From Cytophagales bacterium (GTDB taxonomy: Bacteria > Bacteroidota > Bacteroidia > Cytophagales > Cyclobacteriaceae): a stretch of DNA of 50,443 bases. Positions 33,327-42,021 of this stretch are shown here, in pieces (the first letter of the stretch is position 1; every line of letters begins with the position of its first letter). Below the pieces are notes generated by a model. It saw only the letters and a list, made by a program, of their open reading frames with translations. It had not been told where the DNA came from and searched no databases. The stretch spans positions 1 through 50,443 of the forward strand of contig JANYHI010000076.1 in assembly GCA_025359125.1 (NCBI GenBank), written 5' to 3'. The position numbers were made by a program, and so were the translations under genes.

Positions 33327-34394
33327 TTATTGTGGTTTTGTTACTGCATTAGCATCCAAAACTACGGCCGTCTGAGCCAGTGCTCTTCCATTTATTGAAG
33401 CACCTGTTTGGAAGGTAATTGCTGTGCTACACAAAATAATACCTTCGAAGTGCGAGGTGGTTCCTAATGTAACTTTACCAGCTACTTGCCAAAATATATT
33501 CTTGGCTAGTGCACCTCCTGAAAGTGTAATGTTTACTCCTGAACTCACAGTAAGATCGCCAGAGGTTTGAAAAATCCAAACGTCTGTTGCCGATCCAGAG
33601 ATAGTAACAGAGGTTGGCAAAGTTACAGTAGATGTCCATTTGTATAATCCTGCAGAAAGAGTTTTGCCTCCTATGTTACCTGCACCTAGTTCAGAAAAAT
33701 CCGGTAACGAGCGACCAGCTGCATCATTATAAGCAGTAAGCATGTTGTTAACAGCGGTGGTTAAAGTTATTGGTGTAGGATCGGCCATATCTGCCGCGTA
33801 AACTTTACCTGTTACTTGCGAAGATGTGGCATACCCTGTTGCATTTGTTAAAGCAAGACCTGTAATATAAGAGGTTGCTGCTGGGCTTAGGCCAAGGTCA
33901 CCTGTTATTGCACTGGTAGAGCTATTATTGATTGCCGTCTTTGCTAGAATTACGTAATTACCGGCACCACCTAAATTTACTGCTGCCAATGGAGTAGACG
34001 ACCCTGCGGTGGTAAAAGACCAAACTAAATCAGAGGCAAGACCATTTCCAGCCAAGTTTTTAGCACCTGTAGTTAATGTTACCGTGTAAACAGTTGCCGC
34101 TGCCAAGGTAGCCGTTGGTGTTAATGTTGCCACATTCCCAACATAAGAAACTGTTGCGGGAACAACTGTTGAGCCTTGCTTTAGAGTAAAAGTAGAAGCA
34201 TTGATAGTAGAAGCATTCATGGGCTCACTAAATGTTACTGTCAATTCTTTATTACGTGCAACACCAGTAGCATTATTTAGTGGTGTTTGAACCGCGATAG
34301 TAGGGCGAGTAACAGCCGGATCATCGCTTTTGCAGCTTAATATGAGCTGAAATGCAAATAAGATTGTGAATACTAAAATTGTCTTGCTTAACAT
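33327..34394 (-). CDS. Lipoprotein with Ig-like (Big_5) and DUF3494 ice-binding-like domains
   Basis: 355 residues. A lipoprotein signal ends at LILSC (Cys21). Residues about 28-130 are a bacterial Ig-like Big_5/SbsA-type domain (NATGVARNKELTVTFSEPM ... LVWSFTTAG). Residues about 137-353 match DUF3494, the ice-binding/antifreeze beta-solenoid family: YVILAKTAINN, ITGDLGLSP, GKVYAADMADPTP, the capping segment LPDFSELGAGNIGG, VWIFQTSGDL, NIFWQVAGKVTLGTTSHFEG and NGRALAQTAVVLDAN. A surface-anchored protein of this kind would bind ice and attach cells to it or inhibit recrystallisation, although non-ice-binding members exist. Isolated gene between terminator and a 269-bp gap; such genes are often horizontally acquired. 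Confidence 0.9.
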   Translation of the reverse strand: MLSKTILVFTILFAFQLILSCKSDDPAVTRPTIAVQTPLNNATGVARNKELTVTFSEPMNASTINASTFTLKQGSTVVPATVSYVGNVATLTPTATLAAATVYTVTLTTGAKNLAGNGLASDLVWSFTTAGSSTPLAAVNLGGAGNYVILAKTAINNSSTSAITGDLGLSPAATSYITGLALTNATGYATSSQVTGKVYAADMADPTPITLTTAVNNMLTAYNDAAGRSLPDFSELGAGNIGGKTLSAGLYKWTSTVTLPTSVTISGSATDVWIFQTSGDLTVSSGVNITLSGGALAKNIFWQVAGKVTLGTTSHFEGIILCSTAITFQTGASINGRALAQTAVVLDANAVTKPQ

Positions 34395-34663
34395 GATTGA
34401 TTATTTTAAATGAAGCTGCTAAAAATTATTTACGCAATAACATGCAACCATTGTTATTACTTATAAAAAAAGAAATTGCTAAAATTGCTTTACTATTAGA
34501 ATAAGGTTACAAGATCTAATATCTCATAACGATGAATTTAGAAAGCCACTATAACAATTGATAATACAAATATACTGGCTTAACTATAGTTGATATTACA
34601 CAACTATGGGTGAATGTTATATATATATCACCTAAATGAATAATTTAAGAAAACGAATAAAGT
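34395..34663. other. AT-rich intergenic region with short inverted repeats
   Basis: No gene is visible in these 269 bp between the divergent ice-binding-like and glycosylase genes. ATAGTTG (34586-34592) faces CAACTAT (34601-34607) with an 8-nt spacer, and GGTGA (34609-34613) faces TCACC (34628-34632) around a TA-repeat loop. They may be operators or cruciform-prone sequence. No convincing TAnnTTTG box was found. Confidence 0.4.
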
Positions 34664-35326
34664 ATGCTTTGCGACCGAATCAATCAGTTTAATCAAAATC
34701 TTGCTATTAACGTGCGAATGCCAAAAGAAATAGTTGTATTGAATCCTTTCAAAGATCCTATTACGTCTTATTTAAGTCAACGTTTTTACAAGATGTATTA
34801 TAGCGATAATAAACAACGCACACTCATCTTAGGTATAAACCCCGGCAGGCTTGGTTCTGGCCTTACGGGAGTACCTTTCACCGACCCAATTAATTTGGAA
34901 AGATTTTGTGGTATCGAAAATAATCTAGCTAAGAAGCATGAGATCTCCTCTGAATATATTTATGAAGTAATCAACTTCTATGGTGGGGCTGCTGCATTTT
35001 ACAAAAAATTCTATTTTAGCTCGGTATCTCCACTTGGATTTATTAAAGACGGAAAGAACTTAAACTACTACGATGTAAAAGGATTGCCCGAGAAGTTGAT
35101 GAATTTTATTCTTGCAAACATAGAATTACAATTAAGTTGGGGAATCAATCGAGAGGTGGTATATTGTTTGGGTGAAGGAAAAAATTTTGAGTTTCTACAA
35201 AAGCTAAATGCTGAACATAAATTCTTCAAACAAATAATTACGTTGGCTCATCCAAGGTTTATCATGCAGTACAAAAGAAAGAAATTACAAGAATATGTAA
35301 ATAGCTATATATCTCTTTTAGTATAA
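34664..35326 (+). CDS. SMUG-like uracil-DNA glycosylase (DUF4918 type)
   Basis: 220 residues, cytoplasmic. The N-terminal catalytic loop is GINPGRLGSGLTGVPF (57-72), close to the SMUG1 pattern G-x-NPG-P/x-G-x-x-x-TGVPF. The second active-site loop is AHPRF near residue 200. These motifs identify the uracil-DNA glycosylase superfamily, SMUG-related branch, described in Bacteroidota as SMUG2/DUF4918. It would remove uracil or oxidised pyrimidines from DNA, starting base excision repair. Monocistronic. The substrate range cannot be read from sequence. Confidence 0.85.
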   Translation: MLCDRINQFNQNLAINVRMPKEIVVLNPFKDPITSYLSQRFYKMYYSDNKQRTLILGINPGRLGSGLTGVPFTDPINLERFCGIENNLAKKHEISSEYIYEVINFYGGAAAFYKKFYFSSVSPLGFIKDGKNLNYYDVKGLPEKLMNFILANIELQLSWGINREVVYCLGEGKNFEFLQKLNAEHKFFKQIITLAHPRFIMQYKRKKLQEYVNSYISLLV

Positions 35327-35423
35327 TAAAGAGATATCATTTGCAACTATGAAAGTAAAAATTGTATAACAAGTGATGATAAACATATAAGTATCCTACA
35401 ATTGGAAAGTTGCAATTTTATGA

Positions 35424-35504
35424 ATGGAATACAAAACAAACATTACGCTAACCTCTCCTCCTTATCCCAGAAGAATTTTTTTAGCATTCGGTTTGTAAAT
35501 AGGC
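35424..35504 (+). other. Apparent N-terminus of the membrane-protein gene, cut by an in-frame TAA
   Basis: From ATG 35424 the frame of the downstream gene reads MEYKTNITLTSPPYPRRIF then LAFGL, stops at TAA (35496-35498), and resumes as IGLVMIGYF. With one sense codon in place of the stop, a hydrophilic head leads into a continuous first membrane helix. The stop cuts through that helix. Confidence 0.6.
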
Positions 35505-35864
35505 TTGGTAATGATTGGCTATTTTCTTCTGTGTTATTTTTTAGGTGTTATTCACATTAGCTATTTAAGAGCGTTCAACCTTTTTATTCTTGCTGCAGGT
35601 GCATATGGCAGCATGCGCCAATTTCGAATAACGCATGGCAACCATGCAAATTACTTTAGAGCAGCCACCATGGGAATTGCCTCGTCTTTTATAGGTGTCA
35701 CTATCTTTATTAGATTCTTTTTTCTATTACTAAAAATAGATGGCCCTCTTTTTACTTCAGTTGTTACGCACGAACCACTCGGTAGTTTTTTTAACATTTA
35801 TGCAATTACCGCTGTAATCTGGATTGAAGGAATTTTTGCTGCACAATGGCTACGTATATGGTAA
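35505..35864 (+). CDS. Small multi-pass membrane protein, possibly truncated by a nonsense codon
   Basis: 119 residues from a TTG (or 117 from ATG 35511), with about four hydrophobic segments: MIGYFLLCYFLG, FNLFILAAGAYGS, AATMGIASSFIGVTIFI and FFNIYAITAVIWIEGIFAAQ. No domain recognised; it recalls small DUF4199-like Bacteroidota membrane proteins only in size and topology. Upstream in the same frame is a plausible N-terminal part separated by one TAA at 35496, so this may be the remnant of a ~146-residue gene, or a product reinitiated after the stop. Function unknown. Confidence 0.6.
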   Translation: MVMIGYFLLCYFLGVIHISYLRAFNLFILAAGAYGSMRQFRITHGNHANYFRAATMGIASSFIGVTIFIRFFFLLLKIDGPLFTSVVTHEPLGSFFNIYAITAVIWIEGIFAAQWLRIW

Positions 35865-35954
35865 TCAATGTGATTAAAACGGATAGAGTTTAGAAAAATT
35901 CAATTTCTTATATTTAATCTTTAGACTCATGATCTCCTAAAACCTTGATAAGTT

Positions 35955-36671
35955 TTATTGAAATTGCTGCGCTATTGCCCCCGTCACTTGCCATTCTTTA
36001 TCTTGAATGTAAAGTATAAGGCTTAAATTTTTTAGCGATAGGTCAGGTAAGGCTACAGTAATTTGATCTTTGTGTTGAAGGCTTTTAGTGTAGAAAGATC
36101 GCACCACATTATCATGGTGTAATTTTCTGCCGCTGTTCTCTCCACGCGAAACAAAATTCTCGACACTTCTTTCCACTATAGCAAAATTGATTACTTCATT
36201 ATCGGGCGATTTGTCCACAGCATACTGAAAGGTGAGTTTATCACCTTCTACCTTTAATTGAGTAATCGAAATTTTATAAGTAGGCTTTTGCTTATACGCA
36301 GATGAAAGTGCTTCCTTCAACTCACTCTTATTAGATCCAACAAATTCTATTTTGCCATTCACAATCATCTGAGGCGTGTAGATAGATCGAAGATTCATCT
36401 GTTCACTATAACCTCTTTGTCTTTCGGTAAAAGCTTTGCTACTGTACGGGTCTTTCCATCCGATATAGTTCCAATAATCAACATGAAAAGACAAACCTAA
36501 AACTTGATTTCCTTCTTTTGAAGCGTGCGCCAAAACTTCCGTAAGGTTGCGATCTGCGGCTGGGCAACTAGAGCAACCCTGCGAGGTAAATAGCTCAACA
36601 ATCACAAGATTATTTTGAGCAACGATAGTAATGCTGCCCAACCAAAGTACCAAAAGAACAAAGCTCTTCAT
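35955..36671 (-). CDS. Secreted DUF1223 thioredoxin-like protein
   Basis: 238 residues with a signal peptide (ITIVAQN, about 19). The DUF1223 core is clear: VVELFTSQGCSSCPAAD with the redox CSSC pair (Cys33, Cys36), then SFHVDYWNYIGWKDPYSSKAFTERQ and the cis-Pro region YTPQMIVNGK. It is a periplasmic thioredoxin-like protein of unknown substrate. It starts 8 bp after a peroxiredoxin-like gene, so the two probably form an exported redox unit. Confidence 0.88.
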   Translation of the reverse strand: MKSFVLLVLWLGSITIVAQNNLVIVELFTSQGCSSCPAADRNLTEVLAHASKEGNQVLGLSFHVDYWNYIGWKDPYSSKAFTERQRGYSEQMNLRSIYTPQMIVNGKIEFVGSNKSELKEALSSAYKQKPTYKISITQLKVEGDKLTFQYAVDKSPDNEVINFAIVERSVENFVSRGENSGRKLHHDNVVRSFYTKSLQHKDQITVALPDLSLKNLSLILYIQDKEWQVTGAIAQQFQ

Positions 36672-36679
36672 GCACGTAA

Positions 36680-37261
36680 CTATAGATGTGTGAGAATTTC
36701 CTTTACGCTAGGTCTCTTTTTATAATCCGCATCAAAATAACGGTAAATAATTTTTCCATTCTTAATTATGTAAACTGCCGGTACCGGAAGATTAGCACCG
36801 TTATTTCCATTGGCCGTTGTGAAATCAATACCATACGATTTATACTTTTCAATTACTAATGTCTCTACAGCAAAAGCGACTTTATAATCCTTCATTATTT
36901 TTAAGCCGTCATCAAACAAAACGGAATAGCTTGCTTTGGTCTTTTCAATTGTCTTTTTAATATTCTCTGGTTTCTCTGGGGTGATTGCAACTACAGTTGC
37001 TCCTTTGGCAGCGATAAGAGAAATGGAATCTTGCATCTCACTCAACTGCTTATTGCAGAAGGGACACCATTGACCTCGATAAAACAACATCACCACCGGG
37101 CCACTCTTTCCTAGCTTTTTTAAATTTACTTCTTTACCATTTTGATCTTTGGCAGCGAACTGAGGAGCGACATCATTCACATTAAGGCCTTGGGGTTTAT
37201 CTTGCGCATACGCTCCCAATACAATCAAACCCGCAGCAATAAATAATACTATATTTTTCAT
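36680..37261 (-). CDS. Exported peroxiredoxin/AhpC-TSA-like thioredoxin-fold protein
   Basis: 193 residues from the ATG at 37261; the frame is open 8 codons further, but those precede the signal peptide (ending VLGAYAQ, about residue 20). The AhpC/TSA fold is shown by DVAPQFAAKDQNGKEVNL and the redox segment YRGQWCPFCNKQL (Cys66, Cys69). A CPFC arrangement fits the bacterioferritin-comigratory/thiol-reductase-like side of the family, so it may be a peroxidase or a disulphide reductase in the periplasm. First gene of a two-gene operon with DUF1223. Confidence 0.88.
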   Translation of the reverse strand: MKNIVLFIAAGLIVLGAYAQDKPQGLNVNDVAPQFAAKDQNGKEVNLKKLGKSGPVVMLFYRGQWCPFCNKQLSEMQDSISLIAAKGATVVAITPEKPENIKKTIEKTKASYSVLFDDGLKIMKDYKVAFAVETLVIEKYKSYGIDFTTANGNNGANLPVPAVYIIKNGKIIYRYFDADYKKRPSVKEILTHL

Positions 37262-37358
37262 TTGAAATAATTTTAGAATAATCAAATATAGAAAGTGACA
37301 CAGATTTAGAATGTCAGCTACGCGCCAAACTCAGTTACTTTGGTCCGTTTAAAGTAAA

Positions 37359-39299
37359 TCAGATTGTTATTTTATGTTCGGCAATCACTCGCAATAATTC
37401 TGCTACGCCCCATGCTTGAGCAATGCAGCCACGTGGAGTGTGAGGTAACTCTGCATCAAAAATTTCAGAAACGGTGCCAATGCCTGCTTCATCTAAATGA
37501 GAAATAAAATTATTCAGAATAGTAGTGGCTTCAGATTTACCAGCAGCTCCGTTAACTTTTATCAATGAATCAATATAAACTCCGATTAAAAAACTCCACA
37601 CCGTTCCCTGATGATAAGCTCCATCTCTTTGCCCAGGATTGCCTCCATAAAAAGGTTTGTAGTCTGCGTGATTATAGCTCAGACTTCGCAACCCGCGCGG
37701 TGTAAATAAATATTGCTTTACTACTTCAAAAATCTTTTTTCTCCGCTCATCAGATAGTAATTGAAAAGGAAGCGCCACGGCATACAATTGATTCGGGCGA
37801 ATGCTATCATCTCTAAATTCCCTATCGATTACATCAAATAAATATCCGCCCGATTCATTCCAGAACTTTTCATTGAAACTATAACTCACAATCCTAGCTT
37901 TCATTTTATATTCTTGTGCTTCGGCTGGTTTTTCTAATTCGCGATAGAGAAAATCCATGATGCAAAGTGCATTATACCAAAGCGCATTTATCTCCACTGG
38001 TTTTCCTCTTCGTGGTGTAACCACCCAATCACCCACTTTCGCATCCATCCATGTAAGTTGAACTCGCTCTTGCCCTCCCGTCAATAATCCATCTGTATCA
38101 ACATGAATATTATATCGAGTGCCTTTATAATGCCACTCGATTATTTCTTTTAAGCAAGGTAAAATAGACTGAATAAAAATCTTGTCAGTGGTGTACTGAT
38201 AGTATTTGTAGATGGCATGGAAAAACCAAAGCGTAGCATCAATGGTGTTGTACTCCGGTTCTTCTCCATTATCGGGAAAACGATTTGGAAGCATCCCTTC
38301 ACTGACACTATTAGAAAAGGCGAGCAAAATATTTTTAGCATCCTCAAACCTGCTGGTGGTTAAACATAAACCTGGCAACGCTATCATCGTGTCTCTGCCC
38401 CAATCCGAAAACCAATGATAGCCGGCAATAATTGTTTTTAAATTTCCTCTTGAAACGATAAATTGGTCGGCTGCCAAAGTTAATTTTTTCAACGCATCTC
38501 CTTTAACATTTTTTACCAACAAGTTGCGCCTATTCTTTTCGGTGGTAACTAATCGGTACGGATCTCTACCTGTGGGGTCATTAGTTGAAATGATGATACC
38601 CAACTTGGATCCTTTTTGCAATTCAACTAAAAATTTTCCGTGCGTATATAAATCTTCCTGAAAATCTAATCCGCGAGATCGTTCTACCTCAAATTCAAAA
38701 TGATGATACCAATCTTTTCTTTCCTCAAATTTCGAATTTGGAACTGAAATAAAAAATTCGGGACATCCCTGATAGTTGACAGAACGTAGCAGACCATCTT
38801 GAAAAAGGTATGGAGAAGCGATGTAGTCACTTGCATGAGAGGTGTTGTGGAAACCTCGGCAAGCATATAAAGGCAAAAGCTCCATTATACATTTTTTGCC
38901 AACGTTAATTACTTCGTAAGTAACAACGGCCGTATTCTCTCCATCAATGCAAGCGATGGTTTTCTTTAACTCAATGTCATTGAATTTAAAAATAAACTCT
39001 GGAAATAATTCACGATTAAATTCTGAAAGAAATTGAAACCCTGTAGGATGTATTGCACCTGAATATTGATTAGCACTTAATTCAAAACGCTCACCCCCTA
39101 AAACAATAGTCTCTTCTAATTTTGATACCACTACCATTCTATCAACGGGCGGATGAATGGCTGCTACTAGTAAGCCATGATAACGTCTTGAGTGGGCACC
39201 CGAAACTGTTCCGCTGGCATAACCACCAATGCCATTAGTTTCAATCCACTCGAGGTTCTGCAAAGTTTCGAAATTATTATTTTGCTGATTGAATTTCAT
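37359..39299 (-). CDS. Glycogen debranching enzyme (amylo-alpha-1,6-glucosidase, GH133 type)
   Basis: 646 residues, no signal peptide, hence cytoplasmic. N-terminal GDE_N-like domain (TNGIGGYASGTVSGAHSRRY, YHGLLVAA) and C-terminal (alpha/alpha)6 domain with the family motifs FSDWGRDTMIALPG, LPNRFPDNG, LTWMDAK, RDGAYHQGTVWSF and AQAWGVAELLR. It would hydrolyse alpha-1,6 branches of glycogen or limit dextrins. Starts 12 bp after the GH63 gene stop and ends the operon. The shorter archaeal/bacterial-type GDE length fits, unlike the ~1500-residue eukaryotic enzyme. Confidence 0.92.
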   Translation of the reverse strand: MKFNQQNNNFETLQNLEWIETNGIGGYASGTVSGAHSRRYHGLLVAAIHPPVDRMVVVSKLEETIVLGGERFELSANQYSGAIHPTGFQFLSEFNRELFPEFIFKFNDIELKKTIACIDGENTAVVTYEVINVGKKCIMELLPLYACRGFHNTSHASDYIASPYLFQDGLLRSVNYQGCPEFFISVPNSKFEERKDWYHHFEFEVERSRGLDFQEDLYTHGKFLVELQKGSKLGIIISTNDPTGRDPYRLVTTEKNRRNLLVKNVKGDALKKLTLAADQFIVSRGNLKTIIAGYHWFSDWGRDTMIALPGLCLTTSRFEDAKNILLAFSNSVSEGMLPNRFPDNGEEPEYNTIDATLWFFHAIYKYYQYTTDKIFIQSILPCLKEIIEWHYKGTRYNIHVDTDGLLTGGQERVQLTWMDAKVGDWVVTPRRGKPVEINALWYNALCIMDFLYRELEKPAEAQEYKMKARIVSYSFNEKFWNESGGYLFDVIDREFRDDSIRPNQLYAVALPFQLLSDERRKKIFEVVKQYLFTPRGLRSLSYNHADYKPFYGGNPGQRDGAYHQGTVWSFLIGVYIDSLIKVNGAAGKSEATTILNNFISHLDEAGIGTVSEIFDAELPHTPRGCIAQAWGVAELLRVIAEHKITI

Positions 39300-39311
39300 C
39301 TATTCACATTT

Positions 39312-41924
39312 CTATCTTCTTGGCTGAATCAACTTTGCTACTAAACCTGTCCAGCCAGTTTGGTGTGTTGCACCAATTCCTCGCCCGGTATCTCCATGAA
39401 AATATTCGTAAAATAAAAGATACTTATTAAAATTCGGATCTCCTTGCAACTGTGAGTTATCACCATAAACTGGCAGATTACCCTCTCTTCCTTTTCTGAA
39501 AATACTAACCATTCTGTCCGAAAGATCAGCGGCTATTTCCTTCAATGTAATTTTATTGCCAGAGCCAGTTGGGTATTCGATCTTAAAATCTTCGCCATAG
39601 TAATGATGAAATCTTTGGAGTGATTCTATCAACAAAAAATTTACCGGAAACCAAATTGGGCCCCGCCAATTAGAGTTTCCTCCAAAAAGAGAAGTGTCTC
39701 CTTCGCCCGGTGTGTACCGAACAGTAAACTCGTTTCCGTTGGCATAAAACTTAAATGGATTTTGTTCATACACTTTAGAAAGAGCACGGATGCCGTAGTT
39801 CGATAAAAACTCAGTTTCATCTAACATTCGTTTCAAAATTTGTTTCATACGATGGCCGCGCAGAAGCGATAGCAAGTGTCTTTCATTTTTACCCTTCTCG
39901 CCCCATCTCGAAATTAACTTTGCCAAATCAGGTCTGTTCTTCAAAAACCATTCGAGCCGTGCAGTAAACTCCGGATTGTTTTCAAATTCTTCTGAATCTA
40001 AAACCTCTACAGCAAAAAGAGGAATGAGCCCTACCATCGACCTGATTTTCATAGGCGTTCTTCTATCATCAGGCGTGTGAAGAACATCATAAAAGAATTC
40101 GTCCTCCTCATCCCACAAATCAATTCCTTCATTTGAAATAGCATCGGCTATGTAGAGGAAGTGCTCAAAAAATTTAGTAGCCAAACTTTGGTAGGTTGGA
40201 TTCTCTTTCGCCAACTCCAATGACATGCGCATCATGTTAAGTGTAAACATGGCCATCCAGCTGGTGCCGTCCGATTGCTCAATGTAGCCACCGGTTGGCA
40301 ACTGTGCACTCCTGTCGAACACGCCAATATTGTCCATCCCTAAAAATCCTCCCTGAAAAATATTATGGCCGTTGTTGTCTTTCTTATTTACCCACCAAGT
40401 AAAATTCAATAAGAGTTTGTGAAATACTTCTTCTAAAAATTTACGATCGGCTTTTCCTCCCTGTAACTTCTGATCTATTTTATACACACGCCAAGTAGCC
40501 CAACCGTGAACGGGCGGGTTTACATCGCCAAATGCCCATTCATAAGCTGGCAGCTGGCCGTTGGGGTGCATGTACCATTCTTTCGTTAACAGAAGCAATT
40601 GACTTTTAGCAAACTCCGGATCTACCATTGCAATTGGTATTGTGTGAAAAGCTAAGTCCCAGGCGGCATACCAGGGATACTCCCATTTATCGGGCATAGA
40701 AATGATATCTGCATTATTCAAGTGGGTCCACTCTTTGTTTCGTCCATTCTTGCGCTCCTCAGGCGGAGGCGGTTGGGCAGGATCACCCTTGAGCCACTGC
40801 TTTACCTCATAATAAAAAAATTGCTTACTCCACATCATTCCGGCAATAGCTTGACGCTGGATACTCTTATCTTCTACACTTTTTATCTGTGCTTGTAGCT
40901 CTTCAAAAAAATCGTTGGCTTGCAAAACCCTTTCATTAAAAAGTTGACTGAAATCATCAAAGGGTTTAGATAGAAATTTAGGAGCAAAACGGAGGCAGAC
41001 GGTTTTTGATTTGCCTGCGGCAATATCTAAGTCAAAATGAACGGCTGCTTTTGTGCCTTTATGAATTTTATTAATTGCACCCGGATTTCTGAAAATGATG
41101 TAATCGTTAATGCCATCTTTAAATATTCCATCTTGGTGATGGTTATACAACTTGTCTGTGTTTGTTTCGTTTTCGCAAAAAAGAACTTCTGCCTGTTCTT
41201 CAAAATATAAGTAGCCGTCTCCCAAATCACGATGCGAAACTTTAATTACACCATTTTCATCTAGGTAAAGTTCGGGTTTATAAGAGTCATAACCCCATGC
41301 CCAGGTATTTCGAAACCATATTGTTGGCAGCAAACTTATGCTAGCCGCCTCAGCACTTCTGTTTTCAATTGTAATTCTGATTAAGATATCTTCTTCATCG
41401 GCCTTCGCATATTCAATAAAAACATCAAAATATTTTTGATCCTGAAAAATTCCAGTGTCGATCAATTCAAATTCAGGATCCAGTTTTCCTCTTCGCTTAT
41501 TTTCTTCTACCAACCACGCATACGGAAATTCATTTTGAGGATACTTGTAGAGCATTTTCATATACGAATGCGTGGGGGTGCTATCGATATAATAATAATG
41601 TTCTTTACAATCTTCGGCATGATTGCCCTCGTTGCCTGTAAGGCCAAACATTCTTTCTTTGATGATAGGATCTCTTTTATTCCACAATGCAATTGAAAAA
41701 TTTAACAGCTGTTTGTCATCGCTGATACCGCCAATTCCTTCTTCTCCCCACCGATACGCTTTACTTCTTGCTGCATCGTGAGAAATAAATTCCCAGGCGT
41801 TGCCATTCTTGCTATAATCTTCGCGCACAGTTCCCCATTGACGCTCCGTTAAATAAGGACCCCATTTTCTCCAATTCTTTTTTTTATCCCGATCTTCAAT
41901 AAGGCGAACTTGTTCTTGGGTCAT
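39312..41924 (-). CDS. GH63-like alpha-glucosidase
   Basis: 870 residues without a signal peptide. The N-terminal region (EDRDKKKNWRKWGPYLTERQWGTVREDYS) and the catalytic (alpha/alpha)6 segments (PWYAAWDLAFHTIPI, GFLGMDNIGVFDRS, SNWRGPIWFPVN, TGRGIGATHQTGWTGLVA) match bacterial GH63-like 'glucosidases', relatives of processing alpha-glucosidase I. Probably hydrolyses an alpha-glucosidic bond in a cytoplasmic oligosaccharide or glucosylated solute. It sits between the short-chain dehydrogenase (97 bp) and the debranching enzyme (12 bp), pointing to alpha-glucan or storage-sugar turnover. Confidence 0.9.
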   Translation of the reverse strand: MTQEQVRLIEDRDKKKNWRKWGPYLTERQWGTVREDYSKNGNAWEFISHDAARSKAYRWGEEGIGGISDDKQLLNFSIALWNKRDPIIKERMFGLTGNEGNHAEDCKEHYYYIDSTPTHSYMKMLYKYPQNEFPYAWLVEENKRRGKLDPEFELIDTGIFQDQKYFDVFIEYAKADEEDILIRITIENRSAEAASISLLPTIWFRNTWAWGYDSYKPELYLDENGVIKVSHRDLGDGYLYFEEQAEVLFCENETNTDKLYNHHQDGIFKDGINDYIIFRNPGAINKIHKGTKAAVHFDLDIAAGKSKTVCLRFAPKFLSKPFDDFSQLFNERVLQANDFFEELQAQIKSVEDKSIQRQAIAGMMWSKQFFYYEVKQWLKGDPAQPPPPEERKNGRNKEWTHLNNADIISMPDKWEYPWYAAWDLAFHTIPIAMVDPEFAKSQLLLLTKEWYMHPNGQLPAYEWAFGDVNPPVHGWATWRVYKIDQKLQGGKADRKFLEEVFHKLLLNFTWWVNKKDNNGHNIFQGGFLGMDNIGVFDRSAQLPTGGYIEQSDGTSWMAMFTLNMMRMSLELAKENPTYQSLATKFFEHFLYIADAISNEGIDLWDEEDEFFYDVLHTPDDRRTPMKIRSMVGLIPLFAVEVLDSEEFENNPEFTARLEWFLKNRPDLAKLISRWGEKGKNERHLLSLLRGHRMKQILKRMLDETEFLSNYGIRALSKVYEQNPFKFYANGNEFTVRYTPGEGDTSLFGGNSNWRGPIWFPVNFLLIESLQRFHHYYGEDFKIEYPTGSGNKITLKEIAADLSDRMVSIFRKGREGNLPVYGDNSQLQGDPNFNKYLLFYEYFHGDTGRGIGATHQTGWTGLVAKLIQPRR

Positions 41925-42021
41925 ATTTAGTTGTTACCAGTTAGTGGTTATCAGTAATTTTGTTGTTAGTATCTGTTTATTCGCTATTAGTAATTAACTA
42001 ATAAAGATTAACAATTAAACA

